The notes: generated by a model not told the origin, from the sequence alone. Positions 1-9,608 are shown, numbered from the stretch's first letter. The stretch: DNA of 64,000 bases from Alicyclobacillus sp. ALC3 (GCF_028751195.1 NZ_CP066784.1:3596001-3660000), one strand, 5' to 3'. Translations and numbers: made by a program.

Positions 1-804
1 GGTTAAGGTAGATAGAATAATGGTGACACCGGTCATGGCAAAGGCCCATCCGTTGTGCTTGGAACGAATCAGGAAGCGAACCGAGATGAGCACAATACCG
101 GCGATGACAGGAATGGGTCCTGGGTCGATGCCGTTTTTCGTGAACATGTCGGTCTGGAAGTAACTGAGTACGACAAACAAAAACAGAACTGCTGTGGATA
201 ACCCCCCGATGCGTAGTGCCATTTTACGTGCACGTTCAAGCAATTCACCTTCGGTCTTTAACGTCAAGAACAGGGAGCCGTGCAGAACGAACAGGAACAC
301 TGTGGCGATGCCACCTACCACAGAATAGACGTTGATGAGATTCCAGAACCCGCCTACGTAATTCATGTGTGCGTCAATAGGGACGCCCTTCATCATATTC
401 GCGAGAGCCACACCCCAGAGGAGTGGGGGGAGCAAACTGCCGCCAAAAATGACCCAATCCCAGGTGGAACGCCATTTCACGTTGTTCACCTTGCTCCGAA
501 ATTCAAATGCCACTCCGCGCCCGATGAGCGCAAGTAGCATGAGGAACAAGGCGAGGTAGAAGCCGCTGAACAAGGTGGCATACCAGTTGGGGAAGGCAGC
601 AAACATGCCACCACCTGCGGTCAGCAACCAAACCTCATTGCCGTCCCAAAAGGGGCCAATGGTATTCATCAGAACTCGGCGTTCGACATCCTTCTTGCCG
701 ATGAAAGGTAGCAAAATCCCCACGCCAAAGTCGAATCCTTCGAGAAAAAAGAAACCCATGAAGAGGACAACGATGAGCATAAACCAGAGGATATTCAAGT
801 TCAT
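1..804 (-). CDS. cydB: cytochrome bd ubiquinol oxidase subunit II, 3' end missing
   Basis: Second subunit of the bd-type quinol oxidase, an inner-membrane enzyme that reduces oxygen with high affinity. The visible N-terminal 268 residues begin MNLNILWF and contain the family signatures FFFLEGFDFGVG near residue 20 and IGPFWDGNEVWLL near residue 50, followed by several hydrophobic segments. The ATG at 804 is preceded by GAGAGGAGGT. It starts about 24 bp after the cydA stop, so the two genes form one operon read leftward. The gene runs off the left edge of the window, so its C-terminus and any cydCD neighbours are not visible. Confidence 0.95.
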   Translation of the reverse strand, partial: MNLNILWFMLIVVLFMGFFFLEGFDFGVGILLPFIGKKDVERRVLMNTIGPFWDGNEVWLLTAGGGMFAAFPNWYATLFSGFYLALFLMLLALIGRGVAFEFRSKVNNVKWRSTWDWVIFGGSLLPPLLWGVALANMMKGVPIDAHMNYVGGFWNLINVYSVVGGIATVFLFVLHGSLFLTLKTEGELLERARKMALRIGGLSTAVLFLFVVLSYFQTDMFTKNGIDPGPIPVIAGIVLISVRFLIRSKHNGWAFAMTGVTIILSTLT

Positions 805-828
805 GAGTGGAACCTCCTCTCAACCGTC

Positions 829-2220
829 TTAGAAACTGGGCGCTGAGGCCGAGTCTTTGGCCGTTTGTGTGGGATGCTCCAATGGGGCATCAGGGTGTTG
901 CCGCAGGTATTTGACGAGCAGATAGACGTCGACGACTGCCAAAACTCCGTAAACCGCGGCAAATCCAATCAGGCTTGTCAATACCATGGCAGCAGGAACA
1001 GTCGGCGAAACGCCGTTAGTCGTTTTTAGCAATCCAAATACAGCCCACGGTTGACGCCCGATTTCGGTCATAATCCAGCCCATCGTGTTGGCTAGGTACG
1101 GCAGGAAAATCGCAATAACCATGGTCTTCAGGAATCTCCGACTTCGTTCAAGGCGGTCCTTCATGGAAGCGTAAAGACCATACAAGGCCAGTAGAATCAT
1201 CAAGCCACCAGCGACGACCATGATACGGAAGCTCCAGAATGTGACTGCAACGGGTGGAATGTAGTTGCCTGGACCGTACTCTTTGACGTACTGTGCCTGC
1301 AATTGGTTGATTCCTTCGACCTTACCCTGTGTTTTGTTGTAAGCGAGAATGCTCAGTGCATAGGGGATTTGAATGGCAAAGGAATTCTTGTGGTCAGCCG
1401 AATTGATGCCAGCGACCACCGTCCAGGGAGCGTGTTCAGGACTGGTGTTCCATAGAGCTTCAGAAGCAGCCATTTTCATCGGTTGGGCGGTAACGAGGTG
1501 CTGCGCCTGTTCGTGACCCACTACAGCGACGAGTAGACTGGCTATCACGGCAATCGTTGCCGCAATGTGAAAGGACCGTTTGAACACATGAACGGAGTTC
1601 TTTCGTAAGAGGTGGTATGCGCTGATTCCAGCGACAAAGAAGGCACCTGTCGCTAAGGCAGCGAACCATACGTGCGGGAACTCCAACCACAGCTGTCGAT
1701 TCGTAATCAGGGCGCCAAAACTAGACATTTCTGCGTGGCCATTTCGGACGACGTAACCCACCGGTTCTTGCATAAAGGCGTTTGCTGTCAAAATCCAAAA
1801 TGCCGAGAGGGTCGTGCCAATGGCGACAAGCCAAATGGATAACAGGTGAACTCTCCGAGACACTTTGTCCCACCCGAAAACCCAGACACCGAGGAACGTG
1901 GACTCCAGAAAGAAGGCGACCAGGGCTTCTACGGCGAGAGGTGCGCCAAATACGTCGCCAACAAAGCGCGAATAGCTCGACCAGTTCATGCCGAACTGAA
2001 ATTCCTGCATGATTCCGGTCACTACACCGACGGCGAAGTTGATGAGAAACAACTTTCCCCAGAACTTGGCCATCTTTTTATACGTCTCGTTGTTCGTAAC
2101 AACATAAGCTGTCTCCATGACCGCGATGAGAAACACCAGCCCGATAGTCAACGGGACGAACAAGAAGTGATAGACAGTGGTTACACCGAACTGCAGGCGT
2201 GCCAACAATAAGTTGCTCAT
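829..2220 (-). CDS. cydA: cytochrome bd ubiquinol oxidase subunit I
   Basis: Haem-bearing subunit of cytochrome bd oxidase, 463 residues. It has the typical opening ARLQFGVTTVYHFLFVPLTIG (His haem ligand region), then GIMQEFQFGMNWSSYSRFVG, the quinol-loop region, and GWIMTEIGRQPW near residue 370. An in-frame upstream ATG at 2340 would add 40 hydrophilic residues not seen in the family. I chose 2220 because GAGGAG sits about 10 bases upstream and the protein then begins MSNLLLARLQFG as usual. It is first in the cydAB operon. Length is normal for the family. Confidence 0.96.
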   Translation of the reverse strand: MSNLLLARLQFGVTTVYHFLFVPLTIGLVFLIAVMETAYVVTNNETYKKMAKFWGKLFLINFAVGVVTGIMQEFQFGMNWSSYSRFVGDVFGAPLAVEALVAFFLESTFLGVWVFGWDKVSRRVHLLSIWLVAIGTTLSAFWILTANAFMQEPVGYVVRNGHAEMSSFGALITNRQLWLEFPHVWFAALATGAFFVAGISAYHLLRKNSVHVFKRSFHIAATIAVIASLLVAVVGHEQAQHLVTAQPMKMAASEALWNTSPEHAPWTVVAGINSADHKNSFAIQIPYALSILAYNKTQGKVEGINQLQAQYVKEYGPGNYIPPVAVTFWSFRIMVVAGGLMILLALYGLYASMKDRLERSRRFLKTMVIAIFLPYLANTMGWIMTEIGRQPWAVFGLLKTTNGVSPTVPAAMVLTSLIGFAAVYGVLAVVDVYLLVKYLRQHPDAPLEHPTQTAKDSASAPSF

Positions 2221-2505
2221 ATGCTTGTCTGCTCTCCTCTCTTTGTTGGACGTCATTACATTGCTTGGCAACACATGTGCAAAAGGCTTGCGTTGCTCTA
2301 AGAGCATCATGGTGAAACAGAAAGATACGCAAAAGAGCATTTCTGTTCATTTTCTTCATGGCTCATTTGAACAAGTGGTGTATTTGGACCATGCACAATA
2401 CGGTCGTAAAAGACGACTGCTCGGCCAGTTAGAAAGGACTATGTGATAGGGGAGAGGAAACACCGTACAATGAAGGGAAGAGCAAGATAAGGTGGTGATT
2501 TCGCC
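2221..2505. other. intergenic region between cydA and the transposase-like gene
   Basis: About 285 bases between divergent genes. It must hold the cydAB promoter on the minus strand and the start signal of the next gene. The only clear element is AAGGTGGTGA at 2489-2498, the ribosome site for the TTG start at 2506. I looked for a Rex-type operator (TTGTGA-N6-TCACAA) and did not find a convincing one. Confidence 0.4.
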
Positions 2506-3552
2506 TTGGAGGTTCAGTTGTATGTCAGCGATGGCCATATTCCCTGTCCCAATCGCGGCAACATCAACCTGGACATCTGCCTGTTTTGCGAACACCTGAC
2601 GGAAGTGGAGTTGGATGCTGCCAATCCGTTCATTCGCTGTACGCCGCCAACGGTCAGCGCAATAGCCAAGACCGAACCGGAACCGCTTCGATACAGACCC
2701 AAGAAGTCTGCTCATGCCAAGACCTTGGGCAATTGCGAAATGCAGGTACTTAATGAACTGGTCAGTGACATCAGTCGACTGCATCCTGAATGGGGCGTTC
2801 GTCGAATCAAAAAATCCCTGGAGTCCGAAAACGTATACGCGAGTACACGGAAAATTAGTCTTGTCATGGAACGCGAGGGTCTCTTGTTTCAAAGAAACCG
2901 GATGAACCGTTTAATGTCACTCGCCATGACAGAGCAGGTGGAACTCACAGAGCATCAGGTGGAAGTGCTTGAGTTGCATGACGCATGCTTCCGGGAGCGC
3001 GGGCTGACGGGGAGCTATCCGGGGCAACACGTGATTCAAGCTTCACTTCAGGTGGACAGAGAGCGCGTGGGACGACCCATTATGAGTCAGGTGGTCATTG
3101 ACACGTACAGCGGATACACGTTTGCAAATGTTCATTGCGACAAGCCTGTGTTACATGCCATCTCGGTTCTGCAGCACTATGTCTTGCCATTTTTTAAGGA
3201 ACGACATCTCCGAACTGAGGAAATCACAACTGCCCAAATACATCCTTGCAAGTCTGGTTCGGACCATTCCTACACGGAGTATCTGTGCGACCTCGGTATT
3301 CGTCACAATTCACTCGAGCACGAGCCTGCGCTAGTCCAACGGTTCGTTCAGGAATTTTGGAAACCATGGAGTCGCCAACTGCGCGTGACCGACCAAGGGG
3401 AGTTGCGCAACTTGCAGAGTCAGCTCGTCAAGTCACTGCGACGCTTTAATGAGTCTGCCTCGCTACCTGGATTCCCAAATTTAGGACAGTCGCCCCGGCA
3501 ACGGATTGACAACTACCTCGACCACAGGGAGTCCTGCAGGCTATCGCGTTGA
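2506..3552 (+). CDS. catalytically degenerate IS3/IS481-like integrase-core protein
   Basis: 348 residues, TTG start with AAGGTGGTGA upstream. The N-terminus carries a cysteine cluster (C14, C25, C28). Residues about 80-130 (WGVRRIKKSLESENVYAS, then a MEREGL helix) match the helix-turn-helix of IS3-family OrfB. Residues about 175-290 follow the DDE integrase core: VIDTYSGYTF at 197-206 and HAISVLQHYVLPFF at 217-230. The first acidic position (D184) is kept. The TDNG motif reads TAQI (Asp to Ala, about 243), and the VER motif reads VQE (Glu to Gln, about 282). I see no terminal inverted repeats or target duplication. It is probably a domesticated, non-transposing DNA-binding protein; an old dead transposon is the alternative. 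Confidence 0.75.
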   Translation: MEVQLYVSDGHIPCPNRGNINLDICLFCEHLTEVELDAANPFIRCTPPTVSAIAKTEPEPLRYRPKKSAHAKTLGNCEMQVLNELVSDISRLHPEWGVRRIKKSLESENVYASTRKISLVMEREGLLFQRNRMNRLMSLAMTEQVELTEHQVEVLELHDACFRERGLTGSYPGQHVIQASLQVDRERVGRPIMSQVVIDTYSGYTFANVHCDKPVLHAISVLQHYVLPFFKERHLRTEEITTAQIHPCKSGSDHSYTEYLCDLGIRHNSLEHEPALVQRFVQEFWKPWSRQLRVTDQGELRNLQSQLVKSLRRFNESASLPGFPNLGQSPRQRIDNYLDHRESCRLSR

Positions 3553-3588
3553 CCTCGCTCAGGACTCGCGCGGTTCTGGTCTTCCTGC

Positions 3589-4464
3589 TTAGCCAACGCC
3601 CTGCAGGTCCTGCCAGATGCGGGCGGCAATACGGGCGTAACCGGTCTGGTTCGGGTGGAAGTGGTCCGCATACAGATACTTGGCTCCACCTAGTTCGAAC
3701 AAGTCGAAGGTCCGTACGACAATCGTGTTGCTGAATTTAGCCGCAACCGTGTCCTCCATGAAGTTCCACGACTCCACGACCGCGTTTGTCTGTTGGCGCT
3801 TTGTCGTCACGTTTTCGTACGGATTGTAAAGCCCAAGGAGCAGGACCGGCGCGGTCTGATTCCAGCTTCGCAATTGCTTGAGAATTACGGCCAGATTGGT
3901 GTGAAACTGCCGCTGTGCTGCCGTGATCTTTTGGAGATTGAGCGCAGGCAGACCCGCTGCGTTGTTCAGGTCGTTGCCGCCGATGGACAGGAGAATTACG
4001 CTCGCCGGCGTTACTGCCTGCCTCACCGAGGCCTGCTGCAGTTGCTTTCTCAGTCCGCTTGACGTCAAACCGTCGATGCCGAGGTTTGTCATCACCACGC
4101 GTTTTCCCTCGTGCCGATAATCTGCCGCCACGTCACCCGCAAAGCCGTTGCCGGAGGCGTCACCGAAACCTTGCGCGAGCGAGTCACCGAGGACGACAAG
4201 GTGGATTGTGTTGGACTGTGTGTTGACTGACCCGGGCTTCCCGGACTTGGTGTTCGCGGATGGTTGCGCGCGACTTGGGACTTGACCGGGCTTCACTGAG
4301 TTACCGGCGGCAGTCCCCCCGAAGCCAACGTACGCGCCGTACCCGAACCCTACGATCAGTAGAACTGTGGCGATCAGACTCAGCCAGATGGAGGCCTGAA
4401 CCACACGGCGCGAGGCGCTGCCTCGCCGTTTGGATTGCTGCTTCACTTCAGTGTCTCGATTCAT
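3589..4464 (-). CDS. membrane-anchored SGNH/GDSL-type lipase or esterase
   Basis: 291 residues. The start is the ATG at 4464, with GGGAGG about 8 bases upstream; a longer in-frame ORF reaching 4896 overlaps the ABC gene and is rejected. An N-terminal signal anchor (basic KRRGSASRR followed by a hydrophobic stretch IWLSLIATVLLIVGFGYG) is followed by a Ser/Gly/Lys-rich linker. The SGNH blocks are all present: GDSLAQGFG (block I, Ser nucleophile), NLGIDGLTS (block II), SIGGNDLNN (block III) and DHFHPNQTGY (block V, Asp and His). It is likely an extracytoplasmic hydrolase of ester or acyl substrates, perhaps envelope lipids. It is transcribed divergently from the ABC exporter. Confidence 0.88.
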   Translation of the reverse strand: MNRDTEVKQQSKRRGSASRRVVQASIWLSLIATVLLIVGFGYGAYVGFGGTAAGNSVKPGQVPSRAQPSANTKSGKPGSVNTQSNTIHLVVLGDSLAQGFGDASGNGFAGDVAADYRHEGKRVVMTNLGIDGLTSSGLRKQLQQASVRQAVTPASVILLSIGGNDLNNAAGLPALNLQKITAAQRQFHTNLAVILKQLRSWNQTAPVLLLGLYNPYENVTTKRQQTNAVVESWNFMEDTVAAKFSNTIVVRTFDLFELGGAKYLYADHFHPNQTGYARIAARIWQDLQGVG

Positions 4465-4489
4465 GGTTTTCCCTCCCAGCCAAGGACAG

Positions 4490-4500
4490 TGTACTATACA
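4490..4500. promoter_or_regulatory. possible operator, TGTACTATACA, in a divergent promoter region
   Basis: A short palindrome (TGTA/TACA arms around CTA) lies in the 66-base gap between the divergent SGNH hydrolase and ABC exporter genes. GntR/YtrA-type repressors of Bacillota ABC exporters use palindromes of this general kind, but no such regulator gene is next to it. The role is inferred from position only. Confidence 0.25.
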
Positions 4501-4530
4501 AGTGAGACGCGGAAAAAGGAGGGGTGAACC

Positions 4531-5445
4531 GTGGGGGAGCCTGTCCTGTCCGTGCGCGGACTGGAGAAGCAGGTCCGTGGACGGACACTTGTAAAGGATG
4601 TTTCGTTTGACGTGTACCGAGGGCAGGTGTTCGGGTTCCTTGGGCCAAACGGCGCCGGCAAGACAACTACGATCCGCATGTTGGTGGGCCTCATCCGCCC
4701 GAGCAGGGGACAGGTCGTGATCAACGGTCACGACTTGCAAAAGTCCCCGTCGGCCGCGCTGCGAAGCGTTGGCTGTATTGTGGAGAACCCTGACCTCTAT
4801 CCGTACCTGAGCGGTTGGGAGAACCTTTATCAACTGGCGGTCATGCAAGGCCGCGCTGCGGTCGAGCGGATCGAACGGATCGCGGACCTCGTCCACCTGT
4901 CAGACCGCCTGCACGACAAGGTCCGCACTTATTCGCTTGGCATGCGTCAGCGCCTCGGTATCGCCCAGGCGCTGCTCTGTGAGCCAAAACTGCTGATTCT
5001 CGATGAACCGACCAATGGGCTTGATCCCGCCGGGATTCACGAACTCAGGTCGTTTCTGCGAGACCTTGCGAAAGACGGCATGTCTGTGTTTATCAGCAGC
5101 CACCTGTTGGCGGAGATTGAGCTGCTGTGCGACAGTGTCGCCATCATTCGGGGCGGCACCGTGATTCGCACGGGCAGCGTCGACGCGCTCATCACGGAAG
5201 CATCCCCGATGGTCGTCTGGCGGGTGGAACCGTCCGACACGGCGCGCGCTGTGCTGGAGAAATATGCAACGGACGGGGTGGTTGAACCGAGCGACGGAGG
5301 ATTTCACGCCAACATGACGGATGATGCGGTGGCGGCCGCTGCGGCTGAACTGGCTGGGCAAGGCTGTCGCTTGTACGAGGTGACGCGCCGGCGAGCGACG
5401 CTCGAGGACGTGTTTCTGCAGGCCACAGGGGGTGGGACGACATGA
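4531..5445 (+). CDS. ABC-2 type exporter, ATP-binding protein
   Basis: 304 residues, GTG start with AAAGGAGGGGTGA upstream. ATPase of a two-gene exporter. Walker A is GPNGAGKTT (38-46), the signature is YSLGMRQRLG (about 134-143), Walker B is LLILDEPTNGLDP just after it, and the switch His follows in ISSHLLAEIE. The C-terminal ~80 residues form the extension typical of the CcmA/NatA-like group. It overlaps the permease gene by 4 bases, so the two are translationally coupled. The substrate cannot be told from sequence; relatives export antimicrobial peptides, lipids or sodium. Confidence 0.95.
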   Translation: MGEPVLSVRGLEKQVRGRTLVKDVSFDVYRGQVFGFLGPNGAGKTTTIRMLVGLIRPSRGQVVINGHDLQKSPSAALRSVGCIVENPDLYPYLSGWENLYQLAVMQGRAAVERIERIADLVHLSDRLHDKVRTYSLGMRQRLGIAQALLCEPKLLILDEPTNGLDPAGIHELRSFLRDLAKDGMSVFISSHLLAEIELLCDSVAIIRGGTVIRTGSVDALITEASPMVVWRVEPSDTARAVLEKYATDGVVEPSDGGFHANMTDDAVAAAAAELAGQGCRLYEVTRRRATLEDVFLQATGGGTT

Positions 5446-6434
5446 CGTTTCTTCACCTCGTCGGCAACGAAGTGACAAAGATGCTGCGCAAGCGGCGGTT
5501 TCAGGTGGTCCTCATCATCCTGTTTGCGATGATGGCCGTTTTCGCTTACGGTGAGAAACAGGCGAGCTTGGCGCTCGCGCACCAGATTGGGACGAGTAAT
5601 TGGCAGGCGCAACTGCAGCAGCAGATATCCCACTCCGAGAACCGTCTTCACAGTCCATTTATTTCAAACGCAGAAAAGGCCGTGATGCAGGCGACAATCA
5701 AAGAAGGGCAGTTTGAACTCGCCCACAACATCAACCCGAGCGCGCCCGGTGCGGTGAGTTTCATGAAGTCGTTTATGGACCAGGGCATCACCTTGCTCAT
5801 CCCGATGCTCGTCATCGTGATTGCGTCAGACATGGTCTCTTCGGAGATGAGTGGTGGGACGATCAAGATGCTGCTAACACGCGGTGTCGCGCGCTGGAAA
5901 GTGCTCGCGAGCAAGTTGGGTGCGCTATTCCTGCTCATTGCCATGCTGATTGGCGCGATTGCAGTGTCCGGCTACGCTGTCTCAGGGGTCTTTTTTGGCT
6001 ACCAAGGCTGGCGCCTGCCCGTGCTGATGGGCTTTCAAACTACATCCACGGGCTACGTAAACCTGTCTCACGTCTACACGGTGCCGCAGTGGGAGTACCT
6101 TCTGATGAGCTACGGATTAGGGTTCTTCGTGAGCCTGTGTATTGGGAGCCTGTCTTTTATGGTGTCGACGCTCGTCCGTTCGACTGCATCTGGCATGGGC
6201 ATTATGATGGCTGCCCTCATCGGGGGCACGCTGCTCAGCGTCTTGGCGACGAATTGGGCCATTGCAAAGTACCTTCCGGTTGTGAACTTGCAGTTGTCTG
6301 GGTATTTGAACGGAAGTCCCCCTCCGATTGCTGGCATGACGTTTCCTTTTTCTCTGGCCGTGCTGACTGTCTGGTCCGTGGCGGCGCTAGCAGTGAGTTT
6401 CATTGTGTTTATTCGCCAGGATGTGATGGGCTGA
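5442..6434 (+). CDS. ABC-2 family transporter permease
   Basis: 330 residues. The ATG at 5442 sits inside the stop of the ATPase gene. One N-terminal membrane segment (VVLIILFAMMAVFAYG) is followed by an extracytoplasmic loop of about 100 residues with a coiled, Gln-rich part. Four to five further hydrophobic segments come after it, including LLIPMLVIVIASDMVSSEMSGGTIKMLLTRGV, the hallmark of ABC-2 permeases. It pairs with the preceding ATPase. Confidence 0.92.
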   Translation: MTFLHLVGNEVTKMLRKRRFQVVLIILFAMMAVFAYGEKQASLALAHQIGTSNWQAQLQQQISHSENRLHSPFISNAEKAVMQATIKEGQFELAHNINPSAPGAVSFMKSFMDQGITLLIPMLVIVIASDMVSSEMSGGTIKMLLTRGVARWKVLASKLGALFLLIAMLIGAIAVSGYAVSGVFFGYQGWRLPVLMGFQTTSTGYVNLSHVYTVPQWEYLLMSYGLGFFVSLCIGSLSFMVSTLVRSTASGMGIMMAALIGGTLLSVLATNWAIAKYLPVVNLQLSGYLNGSPPPIAGMTFPFSLAVLTVWSVAALAVSFIVFIRQDVMG

Positions 6435-6555
6435 TGTTGTCGCTCGCCCTCGGGAGGATGTGACATCGGACAAGACGCAGGCTTGGTCCATGAGGTTCTG
6501 CAGGACGGCCATCCAAACGGTGCTTTGTTGACGACGATCGGAGTGTACATAGGTC

Positions 6556-8658
6556 ATGTGGAACCGCACCATTTCACACAGTTGGAACTTCATCAAGAGC
6601 CACGATGCCAGTCAGTTGACCGTGCTTCCAGGTTTGCGCAGTGCAATCGGCGCCGTCCTGCCTTTGTTTGTGGGCGTTGTCACCGGCAATACTCTGCCCT
6701 TTCTCGCGATGACTCTCGGCGCTCAAGTTGCAGGCTTCGGCGGGCGCACTGGAACTCTGCGACGTCGCACTCGGACGACGCTGTTTGCCGCGTTCTGGAT
6801 GGCGCTCACCACGTTGGTCGGCGGACTCGTCGGGCCCACCTGGTGGGCTGTTCTCGTCATGGCGGTGCTCGGTTTTGCCAGCGGTCTGCTCAATGCTGTC
6901 AGCGTGGAAGCTGGACTTGTGGGGACGTGGTCGGTGATTGCGTTCCTGTTTATCTCTAGCACCCCGCAAACACCACTACAAGCTGTGTACCGCGGACTGC
7001 TGGCCATGGCAGGCGCGTTGTTTCAAATGCTGATTATGATCGCGACGGATTGGGTCAGTCGGTCGAATGCCGAATCCCGTGCAGTCGCAGCCGTATTCAG
7101 CGCCATTGCACAGTACGCACAAAACCCTGCTCGCGGTGCTGACCTACTGGTGGCTCAGACACTTTTGCAGGCAGATGACAGCTTGTCCGACTCCTATCTG
7201 AAGCCGGGGCGTCTGGACGACCTGCGACTTTTGCTCAACGCTGCGGAGTCGATACGCATTGACTTAGTCGCACTGACCAGTATGCAGGGGTCTCTGGCCG
7301 CTGACCTCCCGCAGGATGATTCAAGACTTACGGCGATGCAAGACGCACGTACATCAATTGCCGCTATCCTCCGGCAGTTTGCGACTGCCCTTCGGTCAGG
7401 CAAGTCCCTAGCGCTTGGCGTTGATGCTTCGATGAGTGGCCTAGAAACACATACCGCTCCTCTGATGAACATGGGCGGTGTCCAAGACTTCGGGGCTGCT
7501 GTGAAATGTATCTCCGACACTTCTTCCGAATTGCACAAGGCGATGTTCTATCTGCAAAGTGTGCGGATTGGGGACACGTATCAATCACCTGTTTATTGGT
7601 TGAAATGGAGTCCGTCACCGCTCGCTCGTATAGTTGAAGTGGTCCGCACCAATTTCACCCTTCATTCAGCGATCTTTCGCCACGCAATCCGGCTAACTGT
7701 AGCGTTGTGTATCGCAACTGTTCTCTATCACGTGTCTCCGATTCCCCGCGGCTACTGGTTGCCGCTGACAACGTTGGTCATTCTGCGTCCGGAGTTTTCT
7801 GCCACTTTGACACGCGGTGTCACGCGTGTGCTGGGCACTTTGCTTGGTGCAGTATTCGCCACCCTCATGATCGCCCTCATTCCGGATCCGACACACATGT
7901 TCACCGTGTTGTTGGTGGGCGTTTTCCTCTGGGCGGTGTACGCATTGTTTACCTACAACATGGTGTTGTTTGCCGGGGCTTTGACTGCCGAAGTGGTGGT
8001 GCTTCTGTCGTTTTTTGAACATGTATCGCCGACAGATGTCATCGTCTACCGTGTGATTTACACCATCGCTGGAAGTTTGCTCGCCTTTATTGTGTATCTC
8101 GCGTGGCCGACTTGGGAACACGCAAACATCGAAAATGTTCTCGTGAAGTTGGTGGAAGCAGAACGGGGGTATGTACGTTCTGCATTGTGCACGCCGACGA
8201 ATCAAGACACTGTCCGTAAAAGCCGAAAATTGGCGCGACTTGCCCGTACCAACGCAGCCAACCGGATTGAACAAGCGTCAGTGGAACCGTCGCGTTGGTT
8301 ATTGGACGCACAGGCTGTGCATGGACTGCTAACGTCTCTGCACCGGCTGGCTGATAATTTACTCACTGTCGAGTACTACGTTTCGGACGAGCCAAGCTTG
8401 CTCGATGAACGGCCAGCCCTGGTTAGGTTTGGTGAATACGTGGACCGTTGCTTGGAGGAGATTGAAGTTGTCATCCGTTCATCCGAGGACAGCGAGCAGA
8501 CTTTAGGCCTTGCACCAACGGGAGCCCTCGATGAGGTAAGTCCCATCACGAAGGAGGAACTCCTCGCTGTGGATGCCCCAATCCCCATCACGTCCGCCTT
8601 AGTGGGGATGGAAGAAAACCTTGCTACGATGTTTCGCATGGTTCCGCTGCGACGATGA
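6556..8658 (+). CDS. FUSC-family membrane protein (putative aromatic or small-molecule exporter)
   Basis: 700 residues. Two blocks of about six hydrophobic segments each (residues about 20-160 and 370-520) are separated and followed by large cytoplasmic helical regions. The second block contains GYWLPLTTLVILRPEFSATL and RVLGTLLGAVFATL, typical of FUSC/YccS/AaeB-like proteins. These usually export aromatic acids or similar compounds. It stands alone after the ABC genes with a 121-base gap, and the upstream ribosome site is weak. The substrate is unknown. Confidence 0.85.
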   Translation: MWNRTISHSWNFIKSHDASQLTVLPGLRSAIGAVLPLFVGVVTGNTLPFLAMTLGAQVAGFGGRTGTLRRRTRTTLFAAFWMALTTLVGGLVGPTWWAVLVMAVLGFASGLLNAVSVEAGLVGTWSVIAFLFISSTPQTPLQAVYRGLLAMAGALFQMLIMIATDWVSRSNAESRAVAAVFSAIAQYAQNPARGADLLVAQTLLQADDSLSDSYLKPGRLDDLRLLLNAAESIRIDLVALTSMQGSLAADLPQDDSRLTAMQDARTSIAAILRQFATALRSGKSLALGVDASMSGLETHTAPLMNMGGVQDFGAAVKCISDTSSELHKAMFYLQSVRIGDTYQSPVYWLKWSPSPLARIVEVVRTNFTLHSAIFRHAIRLTVALCIATVLYHVSPIPRGYWLPLTTLVILRPEFSATLTRGVTRVLGTLLGAVFATLMIALIPDPTHMFTVLLVGVFLWAVYALFTYNMVLFAGALTAEVVVLLSFFEHVSPTDVIVYRVIYTIAGSLLAFIVYLAWPTWEHANIENVLVKLVEAERGYVRSALCTPTNQDTVRKSRKLARLARTNAANRIEQASVEPSRWLLDAQAVHGLLTSLHRLADNLLTVEYYVSDEPSLLDERPALVRFGEYVDRCLEEIEVVIRSSEDSEQTLGLAPTGALDEVSPITKEELLAVDAPIPITSALVGMEENLATMFRMVPLRR

Positions 8659-8795
8659 GGTCAAGCCCACTTCGTGTCAATACCTAGGCAGGTATTTTCA
8701 AACCGATGTCGAATTTTACCGTACAAGAAGTGAAGGAATCGGGGAAACGACCGGGTCCGCGCACACTCATCGGTACAAGGAGATGAAGGTCACGT

Positions 8796-9608
8796 ATGTT
8801 CTGGCGTCGCCGCCCAACGACTCCCTGCGAATTGAAAATGGAACACCTCAACACCACGTTGGCGCAACGACAGTTTCAGACGTTCCGACAATCGATTGTG
8901 CAGTTGGCCACACCGGATCGCAAGGCTTATCACGCACACGGTTTTGAAATTTTGAGTCGCCCACTTCTTGGTACAGACTTTTCCAGCGTCGAAGAGTTCT
9001 ATTCTTTCGGCGCTTCACATGGACGCAGTCGTGTGTTAGATACATACACGATTCAACTAGGGTTGCAGAGATTTCGGGACTTTGCCGCAGCCGAAGCTTC
9101 TCTGCAAGAGCCGACTTTGGTATTTGTGAACATTCATCTCTCCACCCTGTTTTCTGAAGAATGGCAGATACTGTTGGCAAACCTCCCTGTACCTCCAAGT
9201 TCGGTTGTGCTTGAACTGTCGGAACGTGAGGGATTAAACACATATTCGCATCAGGACGTAGATTTTGTCATGCGGGATTTGCAGAGAAATGGTATCAAGG
9301 TCGCCGTCGATGATGTCGGCATGGGTTATTCCGGACTGCACACACTCGCAATGGTTCACCCGGATTATGTAAAAATTGACCGCGAATTGGTGCTGGGTAT
9401 TGACCATGACCTCTATCGGCAACATATGATGACATCACTCGTGGAGTATTGGAAACGAGAGGGTGTCAGCACAATTGCCGAAGGGATTGAGCACGAACAG
9501 GAAGTTGCATTTTTTAGCGACATCGGCACCACATTTGGACAAGGTTACTGGTTTCATAAACCTGAACCACTGACAGTTCGAGTTGGCACAGTCGGTGCGA
9601 GTTCCTAA
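8796..9608 (+). CDS. stand-alone EAL-domain protein (putative c-di-GMP phosphodiesterase)
   Basis: 270 residues, almost entirely one EAL domain. AAGGAG lies 13 bases before the ATG; an internal ATG at residue 15 is an alternative start. The EAL motif reads EIL (51-53). The other catalytic positions look present: N112 in VNIHL, E143 in ELSE, the DD pair at 172-173 in VDDVGMGYS, K193 in VKID, E229 in IAEGIE and Q249 in GQGYWF. The DDFG motif reads DDVG. All metal ligands appear kept, so activity is plausible, hydrolysing cyclic di-GMP in the cytoplasm. No GGDEF or sensor domain is attached. Confidence 0.85.
   Translation: MFWRRRPTTPCELKMEHLNTTLAQRQFQTFRQSIVQLATPDRKAYHAHGFEILSRPLLGTDFSSVEEFYSFGASHGRSRVLDTYTIQLGLQRFRDFAAAEASLQEPTLVFVNIHLSTLFSEEWQILLANLPVPPSSVVLELSEREGLNTYSHQDVDFVMRDLQRNGIKVAVDDVGMGYSGLHTLAMVHPDYVKIDRELVLGIDHDLYRQHMMTSLVEYWKREGVSTIAEGIEHEQEVAFFSDIGTTFGQGYWFHKPEPLTVRVGTVGASS

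Noticed and set aside
2221-2505. Rex operator ahead of cydAB
   Set aside because: Only partial TTGTTCA / TGAAC fragments are present; no complete palindrome.
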